64,000 nt of DNA from Hibiscus mutabilis (Eukaryota > Streptophyta > Magnoliopsida > Malvales > Malvaceae). The notes under the pieces were generated by a model. The model ran no database searches and was not told the origin of the DNA. It saw only the letters and a program-made list of their open reading frames with translations. The DNA is taken from assembly GCA_019671005.1 (NCBI GenBank), contig CM033732.1, positions 10,327,932 through 10,391,931 on the forward strand. Reading direction: 5' to 3'. Both the position numbers and the translations under genes were made by a program. Below, piece by piece: positions 35,452 to 47,018 of the stretch (positions are counted from its first letter, which is position 1; each line of letters opens with the position of its first letter).

Positions 35452-35463
35452 AAGGGGTAGAAT
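35452..35463 (+). other. Polypurine tract of B
   Basis: AAGGGGTAGAAT directly precedes the 3' LTR start TGTAATACACC. Confidence 0.75.
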
Positions 35464-38400
35464 TGTAATACACCAAATTTTTGCTAAGCAATTTAAGGGT
35501 CATTTAGTACTAAGATAAGGGCTTAAAAGCTAACTTGGTGACTAAAATGACAGCAAGTCAAAGTTTGATGTCTAGAGTTTAAAGATGGGAAAAGTATAGG
35601 CACTTGATGGATAATTTTACTATTAAATATTTTTACTCCACATATAAGTAGTACAGGTTACAGGAAGATGATCTGTATAGTCATATTTCTGATATAAGAT
35701 TTATGTAGAAATTTATTCTCGATCGAACAGTCAGAGGAATGAGCAGATATTTGATTCGAAAAAAATTACATGAAGACTTTATCAGTAATTATTTTATCCT
35801 GTACATGGATTAAACAGATCATGGAGAAAAAACCGATATAGACTCTGGAATAAAAATACAGTATAAGATATCGAATTTTGGTCGACCTACAAAGTTTTTA
35901 TGTCAGTACTTTAGGCTGATAAAAAGGAATCAGTCTGAGTTAATATTATTTATATGGATAGCTGATTAAGAAATATTAAGAGAAATTGTATCCGATGAAG
36001 ATTTTGGGTAATTATCGATATATTTGAACCGAGTCAAAATTTTAAGTTTGACTTCATAAATATGGAATATTTATTTGAAAATATTATTTATTTTTCAGAT
36101 ATGGAAATAAGGAATTTTTAGAATTTATTTGATAGTCCGGTGAAAGAAAAATCGCAGTAGAAGTAGTAAGTGAATATTGAGAAATCGGATCGAATCAAAA
36201 TTTCAGAGGTTGTACCATAAGTCACGGAAAATTCATAAAATATTATTTTATAAATAAATTATTAATTGGTTGATTGTGATCTAGCTATAATAGTTGGATT
36301 TTTACAAAATGGCAAAAAATTGTGATTTAAGTGACTAGTTTTGGTAATTTGGTCACAATAGCAATTTTGAAATATTTTGAAAGTACCATGGGTAATATGG
36401 TAATTTTCCATGTAAAAGCATTACTCTAGTTTGGTTAGAGTTGAATGGAATTTGGTTGTTATTGAACTAGAATGGCAACTTGTAAATTATGTTTAGTTGG
36501 AGGTTAATTTTGGAAAAGGACTAAATTGAATAAAAAATTCAATTTCTCAAATACATGTGGAATAAAAAAAAGCTGAACAAAATGTTCATCTTCCTCCACC
36601 ATATTTTTGAAAACCATGGGGAAAGGGAGAGAAAATACACAAAAATTTTCTTGGCAATTTTGAAGGCTCCAAAGTTAGAATCAAGGTATGTTGCTTTAGG
36701 AAAAAATGATCTATGCTTAATGCTCTTTCATTTGATAGTACTTTTATCAAGAATTATGAAGATTTGATTATGTTCTTGAAGAGAGAGAAAATAGGATTTC
36801 ATGTTCCATGTTTAAGCTTGATCTATGCAAATCTAGTGTTGTAGAGATGAAATCAAGCTTAGATTGTGATTAATTTCAAGTTTAAGGACTAAAAACCCTA
36901 ACCCTAAAATTTGGGATTTTATTTAGGGTTTTGAAATTGATGATGAAAATGAAAGATTGATGATATTAGAAGCTTGATTTTGATGTTAGATTGAAAAAAT
37001 CCTCAATTAGTCCTTTAAGTGACCATTTTGGTATACATGCAGAAATTTAGAGAAATATTGTGAAAATTATCCTATTGATGGATTTGAAGAGAATATGAAT
37101 TTAGAAGCTTAATTATGGCATTTGGACTAAAATAAAGTCCTTGAAAAGCTTAGACACCCAAATTTGGCATGCAAGAAAAAATTGGGTTTTTAAATGTTAA
37201 TTCTTGGAAATGAAGAATATATGTTGGAAAATTTATTTAAGTATGTTAGAATGTTGTTTGGATGAAAAGTGAGCCCAAAGAAGCTAAGTGACCAATTCGG
37301 CCACATTGAAGAATAATGGGAAAATTTTATGAAAATTATGATTATGAGATTTTATGATTCGAATATGTTGTATGAAGTTAGAACTGAAATTAGAGTTCAA
37401 GGGACTAAATTGACAAGAAAGGAAATGGCAAGGGACCATTTTGACAGCTCTGGTTAGTTCAAGGACCAATTCAGCTTTGGTATAAAAGTAGGGGAAATGT
37501 GAGAAAATTATAGAAATGTTGGATTAATTATTTGAATACAAGTTTACAAGTTTATGTGTAAAATTAGTGACTAAAATGTCACTTTGGTAAAAGTTAGTGG
37601 AGGAAGGGTATTGAATAAAAGTTAGTGAAAAATGATAGAATTATTGAATGGTTGTGATTTAAGCTTGAATAAATTGCAAAATGTGCAAAATGGTCACTAG
37701 GAACCATAATGAACAATTTGGAACTATTAAAGGAAAAAGTGAAAATTTTTGGAAATATTTTATATTCGGATAATTATACTAGTGTAATATATTTAAGCAA
37801 TGTTAGATTAAAAAAATCTAACATGGATATTGTTATGTATGTTCAAATGATATTGTAAAGCTATTGACGAGGCTAAGGGTACCAGATCAAAGGTAGGCAA
37901 GGAAAAAGTATCGAAATAGCTTAGTGAGGCTAATATCATGCATAGCTCAGGTGAGTGCATTTTTACTTATTTAGTATATATGTGATATGAATGAGTGCAT
38001 TTTTATTTATTTTATATATATGATACGAGGAAAACTTGCAATAAGTCAACCTTGATATTAATGAAAATATATGTTGATCAAAGTTATGTAAATGACATGA
38101 AATATTAAATGGTATATGTGATACATGGATATAGCATAATGATTTATCTAAGATAAATCGGATTTTAGATTTTGGGTATGAAATGCTCATTATCGAATTA
38201 TGGTTAATAGCATTGATGAATTGGATATTGAAGGTGAAAAGAATATATTGTTATACCCAACTACTAGTGAGAGAGTCTTTGGTATAATTGGATATCCAAA
38301 AAGAGTTATAGCAGCTGCGAACCAGCACTACGGTGCGAACCAGACACTTCGGTGTTGTTAGCACAAAATGCGTGATTATAAGGAGCGAAGAGCGTCCTGA

Positions 38401-39368
38401 TTATGAGGAGCAAAGAGCGTCCTCGAGTACGTACTCACCATCAGACGCTACGGCGTTGCAGACACTACGGTGTCATTATGATGACTCGTATACCATAGGT
38501 TTACATGAAATTGCATGAGAATCTTTGGTATAGTTGGATATCCATAGGGTCTTAGCAGATGCGTCATAACACTACGGTGCGAGATAGACTCTTCGGGGTC
38601 AAGATAGACTCTTTGGGGTCAAAATAGACTATTTGTGGTCGAGATAAACTCTACGAGGTCGAGTTAGACTCTAAAGAGTTAGTTCAAACACTATGATGTT
38701 ACATAAAGCAAAATGTGCGAGTATGAGGAGCAAAGAGCGTCCTCGAGTACGTACTCATCTCAGTCGCTTCGGCGATGTAGACGCTACAGCATTGTAGACA
38801 CTACGGTGTCGTGATGACTCGCGTACCATGGCATCACATGATTTTATACTTTGGGCTATAATACATGAAATGCATTTATGCAGACATTTAAGTTAAAAAG
38901 CTTAACGTATATTTGATTAATAGAATAAAGGTTTGATGTTATGATATAAACTGTAATTGAGATCTGCTTGCCATTTTGCAAGAAATGTATAGCACTGTTA
39001 ATTGATAGAGGAATGACTTTAATAAGTTTATTTTATGTTATTTCTATACATTGAAATGCTTTACTTCAATTTATAGTTGCCTCACTAAGTGAATACTTAG
39101 CGTGTGCTGTTTCACACGTAGGTTATTGGAAACTTATCGGAAGATGAGTCAACCATGTTAATCAAGCTGCAATCTGCCAAACATCAGTAAGACATTCTAA
39201 ATTTATGATATTCTTTAGTGGGCATGTATCAATTTATTCGTTGGTTAATTTATAAGCTAGTTTTATGTCAGGTGTTTAAAAAAAATTACAAGTTAGGAAA
39301 CCAGCTAAATAATTTAGTAACATCTTCAATATGTATTTAATCATCGAATATACATTGAGGGTATTACA
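35464..39368 (+). mobile_element. 3' LTR of B (3905 bp)
   Basis: Same layout as the 5' LTR: start TGTAATACACCAAATTTTTG, spaced dyads at 38285-38830, CACTAAGTGAATACTTAGCG near 39085, and the end GAGGGTATTACA. It carries scattered substitutions and small indels relative to the 5' copy. Confidence 0.87.
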
Positions 39369-39467
39369 TACTTTGAGTTAGTTAGTTAGGGTTTGCTTCG
39401 GCAAACCTAATATGATCCTCTCGATTCGGGTCTAGCGACTAGGCCAGGTCGAGAGTGTTACAATTTA

Positions 39468-40029
39468 ATGCTGAAAGTAAAGTCCCCAACGGCTCTTAAC
39501 AACCCTCAACAGCTAGAAATGGACACAAACTCCTTAAAGGGTTTAAAATACACCTTTAAGCAGCCATGGAACAACAAGAAACCAACTACCAATATTCAAT
39601 GTTAGAGAAATTGTTCTTGTGCTAAATTTTGTCATTTTTCTTGTAGAACACACTTGTGAGATTAATTGTTAAATTTGCTCAAGTGTTAGTTTTTGGGTGA
39701 GAGCTTAATTTGCAAACACATTTGCCTAGAGAGGTTTTCTTGTTTACTTAGTTGTAATTTTCTCTTGGGAGAGAGGGTCTCAAAGCTTTGGGGTATGAGC
39801 TTTAAGGGTGTTATAAAGGTTACTCTTGATCCTTGAAAAAAAGACAAATTAGTGAATTTGTGGAAACTCCTTAGTGAGAAGCTAAGGTAACGGATGTAGA
39901 CTTGGTTTAAAAGTCAAACCACTATAAATCCCTTTGCCATAATTTTTAATTTCTTGTGCTTCCACTAAAATTTCTTTCAGGCTAATTCACCCCCTCTTGA
40001 CGATTCGGTTGGCGTATTCGAGCCCAACA
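39468..40029 (+). mobile_element. 3' LTR of C1, second part
   Basis: It continues LTR2 after A2 and ends GAGCCCAACA. Together with the first part it gives 1020 bp. It is followed by CATTC, then the resumed integrase remnant H. Confidence 0.82.
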
Positions 40030-40549
40030 CATTCAAAGATGAATGGTGCAATATAAGTGACCAACAAAAAGTATAAAGAAAATTGTTCAAAAAACGTTTG
40101 AAACTTATAAAGATTAACATAAAAATATTTTTTTTCTTGTATCCATATCTTACCTCTACACCTACGTCTACACGGACGACCTATTTTCCTTTAGTTTATG
40201 GGATACATGTCATCTTGTCAATCGAAGTTGAAATCTCATTTCTCCGAGTTTTGATAAGGCGGTAAGTAAAAGTTGAATGGGTTCATGTTAGATATGATCG
40301 ATTGAATCTGATAGAAGAAAAGAGAATGATAAAAAACGATTCATGTGAGCTTATGACAAGAAGGTTCAATTAATAAAATTTTGTAAGGACTAGTGTCAAG
40401 AAAGATTATTCTCATCCAAAAAAATTATCGAGGAAAATTGATGTCAAATTGAAAATGATCTTATTTTGAGAAAAAATTTTCTCTAGAGCAATCTTGGTCT
40501 TGACTGAGATGGACGAAAATGAGCTTTCTAATCATGTAAACTAATATTT
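40030..40549 (+). pseudogene. Tat integrase remnant H, 3' part
   Basis: It resumes as SKMNGAI-VTNKKYKENCSK, in frame with the YR end before the C1 insertion. The catalytic Glu codon of the NGAxE block is TAA at 40054-40056, so the enzyme is dead at its active site. The ORF at 40083-40265 holds TSTRTTYFPLVYGIHVILSI and VEISFLRVL, the domain following the core. Further on VHVRYDRLNLIEEKRM (different frame) and AILVLTEMDENELSNHVN lead to the end of pol near 40545. Confidence 0.75.
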
Positions 40550-40557
40550 GTTAGGTT

Positions 40558-41541
40558 CATAGCCGTTCCTGAGATTTTAGTGCTCCTAGGGCGAACATAA
40601 AAATTAAGCCTTGATAATAAGTATTGAAAAATTGAATTTTTTAAGTGGTTCCCTAATATCAAGTATTAGAAACATTGATCTCTAATAACAAATATTTTTT
40701 TAAAAAAAATACCCCTAATAACAAGTATTGAAAAAAACTAGAATTCTAATAACAAATATCAGAAAAATTGAATTTTAATACTAGATCCATAATAACAAAT
40801 ATAAAAAAGTTGGGCATCTAATAACAAGTATTAGAAAAAAATTAGCTCTCTAATAACAAGTATTGAGGGGAATTAAATTTTAAGAGTATATGCCTAATAA
40901 CAAATAGTAGGGAAAATTAGGTCCCTACTAACAAGTATTGGGGAAAAATTAAACCCCTAATAACAAATATTGGAAAAAATAAATCTTAAGAGTAGACCCC
41001 TACTAACAAATATTGAAAAAATGAATTTTAAGAGTAGACCCCTAATAACAAATAATGGGAAAAATTGAGCCCCTAATAACAAATATTGAAAAAATTAGGG
41101 CCATAATAAAAATTATTGAAAAAATTAATCTCTAATGTAAGTATTAGGGAAACAATTAGACCCTAATAACAAGTATTGATAAAAATTGAGCACATAATAA
41201 TAAATGTTAAAAAATATTGGACCCTAATAACAAGTATTAAGAAAAAATTAGACACCTAATAATAAATATTAGAAAATTTTTTATTTTAAGAGTAGACCCC
41301 TAATAACAATATCGAGAAAAATTAAACCCCTAATAACAAGTGCTAAAAAGTTGGGGCCCTAGATTCCTAATAAAAATTATTGAAAAAATTAGACCTTAAT
41401 AAAAAAATATTGAAAAAAATTAAAATTTAAGAGTAAACCCCTAATAATAAGTATTAAAAAATTGGACCATAATACTAATATTATTAAAAAAAATTGGGCC
41501 TGAGAGGGCGCCCCTCTCGCCCATGTCCAGTGACGACTCTG
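40558..41541. mobile_element. hAT-like non-autonomous element carrying a minisatellite
   Basis: Perfect 8-bp target duplications GTTAGGTT lie at 40550-40557 and 41542-41549. Ends are CATAGCCGTTCCTG on the left and CAGAGTCGTCACTG read inward from the right. An 8-bp duplication with CAGAG-type ends is the mark of hAT elements. There is no transposase. Nearly the whole interior is a minisatellite. It sits at the 3' end of integrase remnant H. Confidence 0.72.
40615..41480 (+). repeat. Degenerate minisatellite, about 35-bp unit
   Basis: About 24 units of the type CCCTAATAACAAGTATTGAA plus an A-rich remainder, with variants AAATATTG and AGTATTAG. A longer unit containing TTTTAAGAGTAGACCCC occurs at intervals (for example 40990, 41025 and 41285), suggesting a higher-order repeat. 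Confidence 0.8.
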
Positions 41542-41644
41542 GTTAGGTTCATGATTTTAGGTAGATTTTAAAAAAATAGTTAAATTTTTTATATTGATTA
41601 TAATAATCACAATATCCGTTTACTAACATAAACACATTTTAACC

Positions 41645-41812
41645 AACAAGTGTTGGGTGCATTGGTAAGGCACATTGTACTCCCAAGGTGAGGATGTGGG
41701 TTCGAACCATGGAGATGACATTGTTGAGAGGGGCAATCCCGCGCCTCGAACATGGACCATAAGATGGACATGCATATTAGCAAAAAACATAAAATTATAA
41801 AACAAAATAATA
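41645..41812 (+). mobile_element. tRNA-derived SINE remnant
   Basis: 41650-41712 resembles a tRNA body: GGGTGCATTGGTAAGGCACA at the D-arm/A-box position, CTCCCAAGG at the anticodon arm and a perfect GTGGGTTCGAACC T-arm/B-box. The cloverleaf is not closed, so it is not a working tRNA. A non-tRNA body and an A-rich tail (41784-41812) follow, as in plant SINEs. No target duplication was found. Confidence 0.55.
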
Positions 41813-42132
41813 ATTTTTAAGCAATATAGTTTTTTAAGTATATAAAAATCATTTAATTTTTTTGAATAGTCTTAAGGTGACACAAGGTAATATCGGTCAA
41901 AAAATCATTTATTTTTCGGTTATTGTTTTACTTACTATTTTTTGTATAACGATCTGGTAATTTTTTAAGAAATCCGTTTGATCTAAAGTTTATAATTAGT
42001 ATAATTAATTTGATTTTGAATTTAATTCTTTTTATTCTATATCAAATGGGATTGTGTGGTTAAGCATTTGGTGGATTTTTGGGACCTAGAATCCGAAGCC
42101 CAACCGTCCAAATTCAATCTTTTATTTTTTAA

Positions 42133-42472
42133 GGTTAAATTACCTATTTGGTACCACACTTAAATATGCGTTTTTGTTTTACTATCTGAAGACTACTTTT
42201 TTGACAAAACCACGCCTAACATTACGTTTTGTTTTTATTTTGATACCATACTGTTAAAAAATTCACGACATGATAACTACGAGAAAGAAAATAATGTGAT
42301 AGCCTACCACATGTGATTTTCTCTCTCCTAATTAGCCTGTCAATTTTTTAATGGTGAGGTACCAAAATAGAAAAAAGAACAAAAACATTAGGTATTATTT
42401 TGTCAAAAAATAGGTGGGGTACAAAAACAAAAACAAGGTAATAGGTTAGGTACTAAATAAGTAGTTTACCCC
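42133..42472. mobile_element. Foldback element M2 (about 340 bp)
   Basis: The ends GGTTAAATTACCTATTTGGTACC and, inverted, GGGGTAAACTACTTATTTAGTACC pair imperfectly, and pairing continues for about 150 bp (TTTTTGACAAAACCACGCCTAA against TTTTTTGACAAAATAATACCTAA). There is no ORF. It shares arms with M1 (GGTACTATTTTGCCAAAAAATA type). Flanking T-runs prevent a clear call of the target duplication. Confidence 0.65.
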
Positions 42473-42475
42473 TTT

Positions 42476-42979
42476 TTCAACAAAGTAGATGGTGTTATGT
42501 GTCATCATATTATGTTGACACGTGTCACTAACATAAATTATCCCAAATGACTAAAATGAAAACACAAGCTAGTATATTGATGTGCAAAATAACTTTTTTT
42601 AAGATTTATGACCAAAATGAATTCTTTTTAAAGTTAGCGGTTTACCCTAAATTTACTTTCATCGCACCTACAGAAAAAAAAGATAGACACCACAATCCTG
42701 CTATGCCCAAAAGCAACCCCTAGAATGGGTCACGAGCGTCACTGACGCGTCACTATTATCGAAACGGCCTTTCTTTTTCCGTTGGCAATATTGATATTAT
42801 TTAATAAGAAAAATGAAATTCCAGTTTCAAAAATCAAATCCATAATTTTGGTTTTAAATTAAAGTTGATAGATGAAATGGACCCGTCATGTTATAAAGAA
42901 CAAAAAGGATGGGTACGACACATTATTATCACTAATGTAACTTTTAAAGTATATTCATTTCTAATTTTTACTTCCGATC

Positions 42980-43022
<43 letters not shown>

Positions 43023-44084
43023 TTCGAAATATATTAGATTGTCTAATTTTCGATTTAATATATGATACTATTTAGTATTTAAGCTATACATTTTTGCTTT
43101 ATGCTATTCTCATGTACATGCGTAGAATAATAAAATATTTTAGAAAGTATATATAAATATATGATTAATTGACAATTTGAATGGAAATAAAAGTTAAAAA
43201 GAAAACAACTCAATTACATTATTTTTTAGATAATGTTTATGAACTATTTAAATTTCTTAAAGCCCTTAAATTATAGAATAGTGCTTAAACACGCTCAAAC
43301 TCACTTTTTGAATGTTGAAAGAGTAATTATGTTAACTGAATTAAGACCCAGATGGTGATTATATAATTATTTTAAACATGTAAAGTTTAAAACAATTCAA
43401 TTTAATTAAATAATTAATTTTAAAGCTAATTAAATATTAGTTTAATTGACATTGATGCTACTAAAATAATTTGGAAACTATTTCATTCAATTTAAAATTA
43501 TCTTGTCATAAAAATTAATATGTAATTGAATATATAATATTTACTAATTTCAGTAAGGGTTAAGAGTGTGAAATACCTTTAATATGTATACATACATACA
43601 ATAATATATGAACACAAAACTTTGTTTGCACAAAAAAAGAACACACAAAACTTTGTAACATGGAAAAATACAAATTGATATATTTGCATATGGAGCAGTA
43701 AAAAACAAAAAGTACAAGTGAAGAAAGGGATTGGAGATGAAAGGAGTGGAGGGGAGCGTCAAAGATCGAGTCAACATCCAGCTCTGTTACATAGTTGGCA
43801 TGCGCGGTTTTCTCTTTCTTTTCGGTTCAGCTCTCGAGAATCTCGGTTTTCTTTAAACAAATACAGTACTATTTTTTTTAACCTTTCGTGAGATATTGGA
43901 GTCCTTGCGATATTTTAAGTTCGTCAACGTTTTTGGTTTTAAAAGATGTACGTTCGGGACAAGTACATTGGGTCGGTTAGTTAAGTTATTTATTTTTATT
44001 ATTTTAGATCATGAATTTTAGACTCACTAGAAACGTTATTCTTTCTTCTCCTAGAATCCTCTTTTCCTTCTCCTCTAAGTAGGA
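42476..44084. other. Stretch without recognised repeats or genes
   Basis: It contains the (AAT)n microsatellite at 42981-43021 and otherwise AT-rich sequence, with a GC-richer patch at 42690-42780 and 43740-43860. No ORF with recognisable similarity is present. It is the only part of the window I cannot tie to a mobile element. Confidence 0.4.
42981..43021 (+). repeat. (AAT)n microsatellite
   Basis: Uninterrupted ATA/AAT trinucleotides over 41 bp. Confidence 0.97.
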
Positions 44085-44722
44085 TTAAGAAATATGATAA
44101 TTTAATCACAAAACTTGATTTCTCAATACATGAATATTGGCAAGTTGTTTCTTATTGTTCTATGGCTACTTGAAGAAGTCTTTTAAACCCTCTAACAGCT
44201 TCATGACCGTTACTAGCTGTTGGGGGTTGATTAAAGCCGTTGGAGACTTTATTTTCAGCATTAAATGCACTTCTGGGCTTGTCGATATCGGTACGCTTGC
44301 AAGGGTACCGGTACCTACCTCAAAGAAGAAAGAGTCGTTGGGCAATTTTATGTTGAATATCGGTACACAATACATGCGTATCGGTACTGACCCTTCTGTA
44401 TTGGTACGATCTAAGCCGTATCGATACCCAATTTGGCTACTGGAAAATCTGACCATTTGGGGATAAAAAGGTGTATCGGTACACAGCTTAGTTCTACCGG
44501 TATGGGCTCTTCTGGGTATCAACACACTAATGTCTGTATCGGTACACAAATCATGTTTTTGACTTTTGGGTTATTTTGAAAGCATTTCAACAAGTCAAAA
44601 ACCCTTTGAAAACCTTTCAAACATATTTTTCAAGTTAATGGACTTTTAAAATATTTTTGTAAATTAGTTTAAGTCCAAAAATATTTTTCATTTAAGTTAT
44701 ATCAAAATCAAATATCTTAACA
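44085..44722 (-). mobile_element. Left LTR of the C array, truncated
   Basis: It matches the other C LTRs from AGAAATATGATAATTTAATC to the start TGTTAAGATATTTGATTTTG (minus strand, at 44722). About 390 bp of the distal part are missing and unrelated sequence begins at about 44084. Confidence 0.8.
44285..44545. repeat. Phased GTAYCGRTAC array in left C LTR
   Basis: Decamers start at 44285, 44305 | 44357, 44378, 44398, 44418 | 44473, 44494, 44516, 44536 (2-4-4). Confidence 0.9.
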
Positions 44723-45179
44723 ATCTCCCATTTTTGATATAACGAAACAACTTGAAAAATTGTTTTTGAAATTTCCCTCTTAGAAAAATATTTTAGAAAA
44801 AGATAATAATTTAGAAAAATATTAAAGCTCCCCATTTTTTTGAAATTCAATTTTTTAAACATATCTCTCCACCTTTTTGTTATATCAAAAATAATTTCAA
44901 AACTAATTTTGAAATCACATTAAAGCTTAAGACACTAAATGTTGCAAGTTTAAAAACGATCGATAGAAAATACCAATTGTTGATGTAAAATAACAATGGA
45001 CAAAAGACCAAATAGATTTTATCATGAAAGATTTTTTTTTTAAAAAAAGCTCCCTCACTTGAGCCAAGGTAGGATGTTTAGTCTTTCCTTCTTCAAGTGT
45101 CCTTCCTCCTTCGTGTGTCAAGAGCTTCTAAACTTTTAATTTTGTTCATCAAAGCTCAAACACACCTACAAGTAGACAA

Positions 45180-46005
45180 TCAAGTAATTTTTTGTATCCA
45201 AATTACTTTGGATCCAATGGCATTAGTCCAAAATAATTTAGTCCCCTTAAGAATCTATTTTTCAATGTTTTCCTTTTTGCTTGAAGAAATTAGTCCCTTA
45301 GGGACCCAAACATTCTTCACCATTTTACCATTTAAAAATCTAGGAAAATTAAATTGTCTAACATAAAAATTTGATTTTACAAGTTATTTTTGGAGCAATC
45401 TTCATTTTTCTTTTCAAAACTTTTGTAAATCAAATATTTTCTCTTTTAAGATCATTTAACTCTCCTTGATGATCTTCTTGAACTTTTTGTAGCAATTTTT
45501 TTAAATCAAAATTCTTTTGCTCAAAGTCATTGAGCTTTGCTTCAAGTTCATCTTTGGTTTTAGAAATCAAATCATTTTAAACTTTTAAATTTGAAACCAA
45601 TTTCTTATTTCTCAAAATGTGATTTTTAAATTTTAAAACCAAGTCACCATAGGCATCTTGTAATTCATCAAAAGCATATGAAGTTGAAGTGGATGAATTT
45701 GAAGTTACCCTTGAATCTTCTTCGATGGCCATGGGACAAAGGTTGGCTACATCATCATCGGTGGAGTCCTCTTATGACTCCATGTAGCCACAAATGCCTT
45801 ATTCCTATGGCTTGATCCCTTCTTTTTTTAGTGCCCTATTTTTCTTTCTTCTTCCCCTTTGATATCATAATCTCATGGGTTAGCAAAGATCACATTAGCT
45901 TGTCAAGCTTAAGTGTCTTCAAGTTCTTTGCTTCTATGATTGGTCTTCTTCGAATCCCATGAATCGAAAGTGAATAAATCAACTTCCTCACAAGCTTTTC
46001 CTTCG
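45180..46005 (-). pseudogene. gag: C2 gag, 3' part, with knuckle deleted
   Basis: The minus strand continues the gag interrupted by E. It reads through the LKTLKLDKL region and a basic linker, then the coiled-coil part (LVLKFKNHILRNKKLVSNLK near 45600), and ends IWIQKIT with the stop at 45180-45182. Compared with C3, about 235 bp (equivalent to 61573-61806), including the CCHC knuckle, is missing, joined at about 45835. Several stops and shifts are present. Confidence 0.75.
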
Positions 46006-47003
46006 TGTAGCGACTTTTTTCATGCCGCTACAAGAACAATAAATTATATTAAAAGGGGTCTCGCTTTTATTTGAAAAATTTATTTAAAAGGGGAATTTTG
46101 GGAAAACTCGTATTTTTGAAAAACTTGGAGTAGCCACTGGCCACTTTGGTAGGCCGGACACCATTAAAACAAAACCAGAGATTCTTAAAAAATTCAGATT
46201 TTGGAGTTGATTACGGATGAGGAAGGATTAGCACCCCCACACCGCCCAAAATTGGTACCTAATAATTACCGCTTTATTAATATTAAATTTTACTGGTTAA
46301 AGTGGCAATTAAATTAAAATTTGGTTATATGTGCGATTAATATCCTGAATGCAATATAATAATATGGAATGGCAAAGGTACATATATTAAATATGAACAA
46401 CAAAACCATACGAGAATTAAATATATTATGATATCTAAACCATATATTAAATTTAATACAACATACAAAATATAAAAAAAAAACATGCCAATAATTAAAA
46501 AAACATAATCAAAAAAATTATATATTATCCTATATCTAAACCAACATTAAAATAAATACAAAGATAAGGATCGAATTCTACCCCACTCGAAGCTCGGATG
46601 AAAAAATTCGACTGACCCCTATCAAGATCTCCGTACCATCTCGTCATGGCCCAAAAATCAACTCGATCGAACCACAAAAGGACCTCTGATTGAATGTTGG
46701 ATCGAACCAGCTAGGGCCGAGAGCATTGCTCTGGGCCCCTAGCAAGCTGAGACCACTGCTCTTTTTTTGTCTTGCCGCTCTGGCTCCCCTTTGATTGCCC
46801 TTCCACCGGCTATTTATAGCCAATTGGTGGGGGACGTGGCTCAATGTGAGCCCCGCTCACTTTCCTCCCCTTTTTTAAATTATTATTATATATATATTAG
46901 TTTTATTTTTTATTATTATATTTTTTGAATTTTTATTGATTTTATAGTAATAATAATATTATTAAAGTAATACTAAAACCCATTACAAAAATGAGTGATT
47001 ACA
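46006..47003 (-). mobile_element. 3' LTR of E (998 bp)
   Basis: On the minus strand it runs from TGTAATCACTCATTTTTGTA to GAAAAAAGTCGCTACA. It lacks a segment of about 105 bp present in the 5' LTR (58105-58220). Confidence 0.85.
46811..46818 (-). promoter_or_regulatory. TATA box of E 3' LTR
   Basis: The minus strand reads CCAATTGGCTATAAATAGCC, a CCAAT motif followed by TATAAATA. The same box is in the other E LTR at 58690-58697. Confidence 0.7.
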
Positions 47004-47018
47004 GTCGCCCCTCTTTGC
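47004..47018 (-). other. Polypurine tract of E
   Basis: The minus strand reads GCAAAGAGGGGCGAC directly before the LTR start TGTAATCA. It resembles the G1 tract (AAAAAGGGGCAGC). Confidence 0.8.

Larger units (their letters stand above)
30814..39368 (+). mobile_element. B: LTR element with 3.9-kb LTRs and 0.7-kb interior
   Basis: LTRs at 30814-34741 and 35464-39368 surround a 722-bp interior with an iMet primer site, a scrap of gypsy RT and a polypurine tract. Target duplications are TAATT (30809) and TACTT (39369), with one mismatch. The LTRs are closely similar by eye (about 95%), so B is the youngest layer of this nest. The RT scrap and the AAGGGGTAGAATTG end point to a chromovirus-like (Del/Tekay) parent. 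It is an internally deleted, non-autonomous derivative. Confidence 0.88.
27328..39462 (+). mobile_element. Solo LTR A2 (gypsy-like), interrupted by B
   Basis: It starts TATAACACCCC (TG changed to TA) and ends GAGTGTTACA. Perfect target duplications ATTTA are at 27323-27327 and 39463-39467. Without B it is about 3.6 kb with no primer site, polypurine tract or pol, and it resembles A1 along its length (for example the GGCAAGCGAGGCGTTGTGTA region at 28780 and GTTTGCTTCGGCAAACCTAA near the end). It includes a 319-bp inverted copy of the adjacent C1 LTR and a phased palindrome array at 30205-30476. Confidence 0.82.
23356..40029 (+). mobile_element. C1: gag-only copia-like LTR element (TR-GAG type), interrupted
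   Basis: LTR1 23356-24288, iMet primer site, a single gag-type ORF, a non-coding tail, polypurine tract, and LTR2 26870-27327 plus 39468-40029. No protease, integrase or RT is present. This is the structure named TR-GAG, which must borrow enzymes. The target duplications are CGTCT (23351) and CATTC (40030), with three differences, but removing C1 restores the integrase frame of H (YR-L/P-KMNG). A2 (with B nested inside it) splits LTR2. Confidence 0.85.

Noticed and set aside
41650..41712. Functional tRNA gene
   Set aside because: A- and B-box-like motifs are present, but the acceptor and anticodon stems do not pair and an A-rich tail follows, so it fits a SINE better.
43740..44080. Possible host promoter or first exon (GC-richer patch, pyrimidine runs)
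   Set aside because: No TATA box in context, no downstream coding sequence, and C-array LTR starts at about 44085.
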